Shown: in pieces, positions 61,450 to 64,000 of the stretch
Position numbering within the stretch: the stretch's first letter is position 1
Layout: each line of letters opens with the position of its first letter
Assembly (NCBI GenBank): GCA_942493345.1
Contig: OW818695.1
Span: 3,844,001 to 3,908,000, forward strand
Source: GWE2-42-39 sp942493345
Lineage (GTDB): Bacteria > Bacteroidota > Bacteroidia > Bacteroidales > Prolixibacteraceae
Reading direction: 5' to 3'
Length of the DNA: 64,000 nt
The notes under the pieces: generated by a model
Database searches by the model: none
Told to the model about the DNA's origin: nothing
What the model saw: the letters and a program-made list of their open reading frames with translations, nothing else
Position numbers and translations under genes: made by a program

Positions 61450-62676
61450 TTAGTAGAGATGATATTTTTGCTTTTTGTTTTTGAATTCGGCAGCTGGTCT
61501 TTCCCATTCTTCCTGAATGTCTTCGTAGCGGTAATTTGCGGTGAATTTTTCACGGATACTCTTATTTCCACATACTTTGTCGAACATGTCCCACCGGTCT
61601 GGATTCATGTCAAAAAGACTGCTGTCGGGAACCAGTTTGTGAGCTGCCTGTACCAGACGGAATTGTATTTCTGTAAGTTTTACTTTGCTGAAATCGGTAA
61701 TATGAATTTGCACCCCGGAATATTCTTTGCCCTTATTTTTCATATAATAAGGTTTAAAACTGATGGGGCGAAATAAAACTCCTTCCATTTTAAATACGTT
61801 CATTTGTTCGGCCAGCGCATCGGCATTTAACCATGTGGTTGCAAACAGTTCAAACGGAAGCGTGTAGCCAACGCCGATTGAATTGGCATCGAGCTCCCCG
61901 ATGATTCCTGTTGCAGAATAGAAAAACGCTGAATTATCACGCGGTATATGAGGGGAAGCTGGCACCCAGGGCAAACCGGTTTCAGGGAAGCTCATCCCTC
62001 GTTTCCAATTTTTCATTTTTACCACATGAAGTTTGCATTTGACGCCATTTTTCAGCAAACCTTCTTCGTTGAGGTAGGTGGCCAGTTCGCCGGGGGTAAG
62101 TCCGTAAATGTATGGCACCGGGTATTGACTGACAAACGAAAAAAAGCCGTCTTCAACCAGAGCTCCTTCGACCCTTTTCCCTCCCAGGGGATTGGGACGA
62201 TCGAGTACCACAAATTCAATGTTGTTTTCGGCAGCTGCTTCCATGGCAAGTCCCATCGTGCTGATGTACGTATACGAACGCGCCCCGATGTCCTGAATGT
62301 CGTATACCAAAACATCAATCCCTTTGAGCATTTCCGGAGTTGGTTTGCGGGTTTTTCCATACAACGAGAATACGGGAATTTGGGTTTTTGGATCAGCGGA
62401 GCCTTCGATTTCGTCGCCTGCCGAGAAATTACCGCGAACGCCGTGTTCCGGGCCGTACAAAGCGACTAACTGAACATTTTTTGCTTCGTGTAAAATATCA
62501 ACCGTCGATTTTAACTGTGAATTCACTCCTGTCGGATTCGTAATCAAACCTGTTCTTTTGCCTTCAAGAATGTCAAAATTCCTGGATTCAAGCACTTCGA
62601 TGCCTGTTTTTGTGCGTTGACCGACGCCGGAAAAAGACAAAAGCAGCAACAAAAATGTGATGATTTTTATCTTCAT
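61450..62676 (-). CDS. namZ: Exo-beta-N-acetylmuramidase NamZ-like (DUF1343)
   Basis: A 408-residue secreted protein. DUF1343 enzymes release terminal N-acetylmuramic acid from peptidoglycan fragments. A signal peptide (MKIKIITFLLLLLSFSGVG) precedes KTGIEVL, RTGLITNPTGVNS, the conserved ALYGPEHGVRGNFSAGDEI, VYDIQDIGARSYTYISTM, VLDRPNPLGGKRVEGALV and GLTPGELATYLN, all in family order. It likely acts in the periplasm in cell-wall recycling. The ATG at 62676 directly starts the signal peptide; the extension to 62715 is rejected. Confidence 0.93.
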   Translation of the reverse strand: MKIKIITFLLLLLSFSGVGQRTKTGIEVLESRNFDILEGKRTGLITNPTGVNSQLKSTVDILHEAKNVQLVALYGPEHGVRGNFSAGDEIEGSADPKTQIPVFSLYGKTRKPTPEMLKGIDVLVYDIQDIGARSYTYISTMGLAMEAAAENNIEFVVLDRPNPLGGKRVEGALVEDGFFSFVSQYPVPYIYGLTPGELATYLNEEGLLKNGVKCKLHVVKMKNWKRGMSFPETGLPWVPASPHIPRDNSAFFYSATGIIGELDANSIGVGYTLPFELFATTWLNADALAEQMNVFKMEGVLFRPISFKPYYMKNKGKEYSGVQIHITDFSKVKLTEIQFRLVQAAHKLVPDSSLFDMNPDRWDMFDKVCGNKSIREKFTANYRYEDIQEEWERPAAEFKNKKQKYHLY

Positions 62677-62714
62677 AGATTTAGGTTTATTAAAATTCAA
62701 TTCAAAAATATCCA

Positions 62715-62722
62715 TACTTTTG
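62715..62722 (+). promoter_or_regulatory. Putative -7 element of the FAD-dehydrogenase gene
   Basis: TACTTTTG, 38 bases before the ATG at 62760. A minus-strand TATTTTTG at 62703-62710 lies next to it and could serve namZ, so the two divergent promoters would overlap. Confidence 0.45.
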
Positions 62723-62759
62723 TAATATGTAATACAAATTCAATGTTTTTTGCCATAAA

Positions 62760-64000
62760 ATGAAAAATAATATGACTGGTTCTATGAAAAGTTTTATTAC
62801 TGAAGCGCGAAAAATATGTGATGTAAAAAATGTCAGGACAGATAAATTGAGCCTTCTCTCGTATGGCACCGATGCCAGTTTTTATCAATATCTGCCTGAA
62901 GTTATAATTTGTGCTTCCAACGAAACAGAAGTTCTGCAATTAATGCAAGCGGCCTCTAAATATGGCGTTCCGGTGACTTTTCGTGCTGCGGGGACCAGTT
63001 TGTCGGGACAAACGATTAGCCGTTCGGCAATAATTCTTATCCGGCGGGAAGACTGGAAAAATTACACGGTATACGCCGAAGATGAATATATTACACTGCA
63101 GCCTGGTTTGCGTGGCGGCGAAGTAAATACAATATTAAAAAAATACGGACAGCAGATCGGTCCCGATCCGGCTTCCATTAATTCGGCCATGATTGGCGGG
63201 ATTGTAGCAAATAATGCCAGCGGGATGCGTTCAGGGGTATATTTGAATTCATACAATATGCTGAAACGCATTCGGATAGTATTTACTGACGGAACGGTAC
63301 TCGATACTGGCGATCAGCAATCAAAAGATCGTTTTTTATCCCCAAAAAGCGCTTTTGTCGATGAATTGATGAATATACGAAAAGACTTGTTTTCTCATCC
63401 TGAACTGGTGCAAAAGATCAGGGAAAAATACCGCATTAAAAATACGATTGGTTATGGGCTGAACAGTTTGGTCGATTTTGACGATCCGTTGGAAATAATA
63501 GCCCATTTAATGGTCGGTTCGGAAGGAACGCTTGGTTTTATTTCCGAAGTGAGCCTCAAAACAGTTCCTTTTCTACCCTATACAGCCACAGGTTTATTTC
63601 TTTTCCAAACGCTGGAAGATGCCTGCGATGCGGCAATTGCGCTGAATGAGAACGGTGCATCGGCAATTGAATTGATCGACCGGAAAGCGCTTCGCGCCAT
63701 TGAAAGGAATAAAGGTATTCCGGAATATATAAAAGGGCTGGGTGAAACAATAACCGCATTGTTGGTCGATTTCACCGCAAATGACGCTGATAGTTTACAA
63801 CAGAAAACTGCAAAAGCCGAAGATTGTTTGCGGAAATTTGAGGCGGTAAGGCCATTCTCTTTTACTACCGATGCGGTTGAAATTGCCCGGTTGTGGAATG
63901 TTCGAAAAGGTATATTCCCGGCAGTAGGAGGAAATCGCAAACCTGGAACAACCGTGTTTATTGAAGATGTCGCATTTAATTTACCGAAACTTCCCGGTGC
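62760..64000 (+). CDS. FAD-linked oxidase, D-lactate dehydrogenase-like (partial at window end)
   Basis: The reading frame is open to the end of the window, giving 413 N-terminal residues. An FAD-binding PCMH domain is visible: VTFRAAGTSLSGQTISRSAIILI, PGLRGGEVNTILKKYGQQIGPDPASINSAMIGGIVANNASGM, and VGSEGTLGFISEVSL. The GlcD-type oxidase domain follows. It resembles the N-terminal half of the dehydrogenase at 38241-41159, so a C-terminal Fe-S part probably lies beyond 64000. ATG codons at 62760, 62772 and 62784 are possible starts; 62760 is taken. Confidence 0.87.
   Translation, partial: MKNNMTGSMKSFITEARKICDVKNVRTDKLSLLSYGTDASFYQYLPEVIICASNETEVLQLMQAASKYGVPVTFRAAGTSLSGQTISRSAIILIRREDWKNYTVYAEDEYITLQPGLRGGEVNTILKKYGQQIGPDPASINSAMIGGIVANNASGMRSGVYLNSYNMLKRIRIVFTDGTVLDTGDQQSKDRFLSPKSAFVDELMNIRKDLFSHPELVQKIREKYRIKNTIGYGLNSLVDFDDPLEIIAHLMVGSEGTLGFISEVSLKTVPFLPYTATGLFLFQTLEDACDAAIALNENGASAIELIDRKALRAIERNKGIPEYIKGLGETITALLVDFTANDADSLQQKTAKAEDCLRKFEAVRPFSFTTDAVEIARLWNVRKGIFPAVGGNRKPGTTVFIEDVAFNLPKLPG

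Overview
The window reads as a chromosomal segment of a Bacteroidota bacterium, most plausibly an anaerobic or facultative member of the Marinilabiliales/Prolixibacteraceae group. The lineage is inferred, not proven. The evidence is: SecA of about 1,100 residues; TAnnTTTG-type -7 promoter elements with TTTG about 19-21 bases upstream; few Shine-Dalgarno sequences; the carboxynorspermidine polyamine route; and the usual set of Bacteroidota families (DUF6340 lipoprotein, NamZ, GxxExxY, TIGR03915/TIGR03916). No prophage, plasmid backbone, CRISPR array or secretion-system island was seen. The content is mostly core metabolism plus scattered small repeats and one IS200-type insertion.

Layout. 1-1.6 kb: end of an aminotransferase gene, a nitroreductase and a secreted protein. 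1.9-6.1 kb: secA and lgt, followed by an IS200/IS605 element sitting between lgt and a strong terminator. 6.9-13.4 kb (minus): a small winged-helix protein, then a GbsR/MarR regulator, TolC, adaptor and RND pump operon. 13.4-16.9 kb (minus): homoserine dehydrogenase, an MFS transporter and a RelQ-type alarmone synthetase. 17.2-23.5 kb (minus): a second efflux operon (TetR, lipoprotein adaptor, RND pump) in which the pump is fused in frame to its outer-membrane factor. 23.6-26.5 kb: a methionine locus (metY, metA) behind a strong promoter and a 31-codon leader ORF ending in a run of Met codons. 26.6-30.5 kb: rplS, tRNA-Arg(CCG), an HD hydrolase, a BFD-like ferredoxin, ndk and an NrnA-like DHH phosphatase. 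30.5-38.2 kb: an FKBP lipoprotein, an IspZ-NUDIX fusion, a DUF4350-like secreted protein, a DUF6340 lipoprotein, a VWA membrane protein, a membrane-bound LuxR regulator and an integral membrane protein. 38.2-46.6 kb (minus): a large FAD/Fe-S dehydrogenase, malic enzyme, a PepSY-type membrane protein, a GNAT and a sodium:solute symporter. 46.9-53.3 kb: a LysE exporter, an unusual IMP dehydrogenase, aroE, DedA and the carboxynorspermidine gene pair. 53.4-58.0 kb is repeat-rich: a truncated DUF1080 gene, the TIGR03915/TIGR03916 DNA-repair pair, a GxxExxY gene embedded in CTTTGCG repeats, and a LexA-like repressor. 58.1-64 kb: a monomeric [FeFe]-hydrogenase-like protein, a CPBP protease, GtrA, NamZ, and the start of a second FAD-linked dehydrogenase that runs off the end.

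How genes fit together. Homoserine dehydrogenase supplies homoserine. MetA carries Glu111, the acetyl-transfer signature, and makes O-acetylhomoserine, which MetY sulfhydrylates. The Met-rich leader suggests this pair is controlled by translation-coupled attenuation. The two RND operons are each headed by their own repressor. The overlapping carboxynorspermidine dehydrogenase and decarboxylase genes give spermidine-type polyamines. Calls rest on reading motifs and context by eye; no database search was run.
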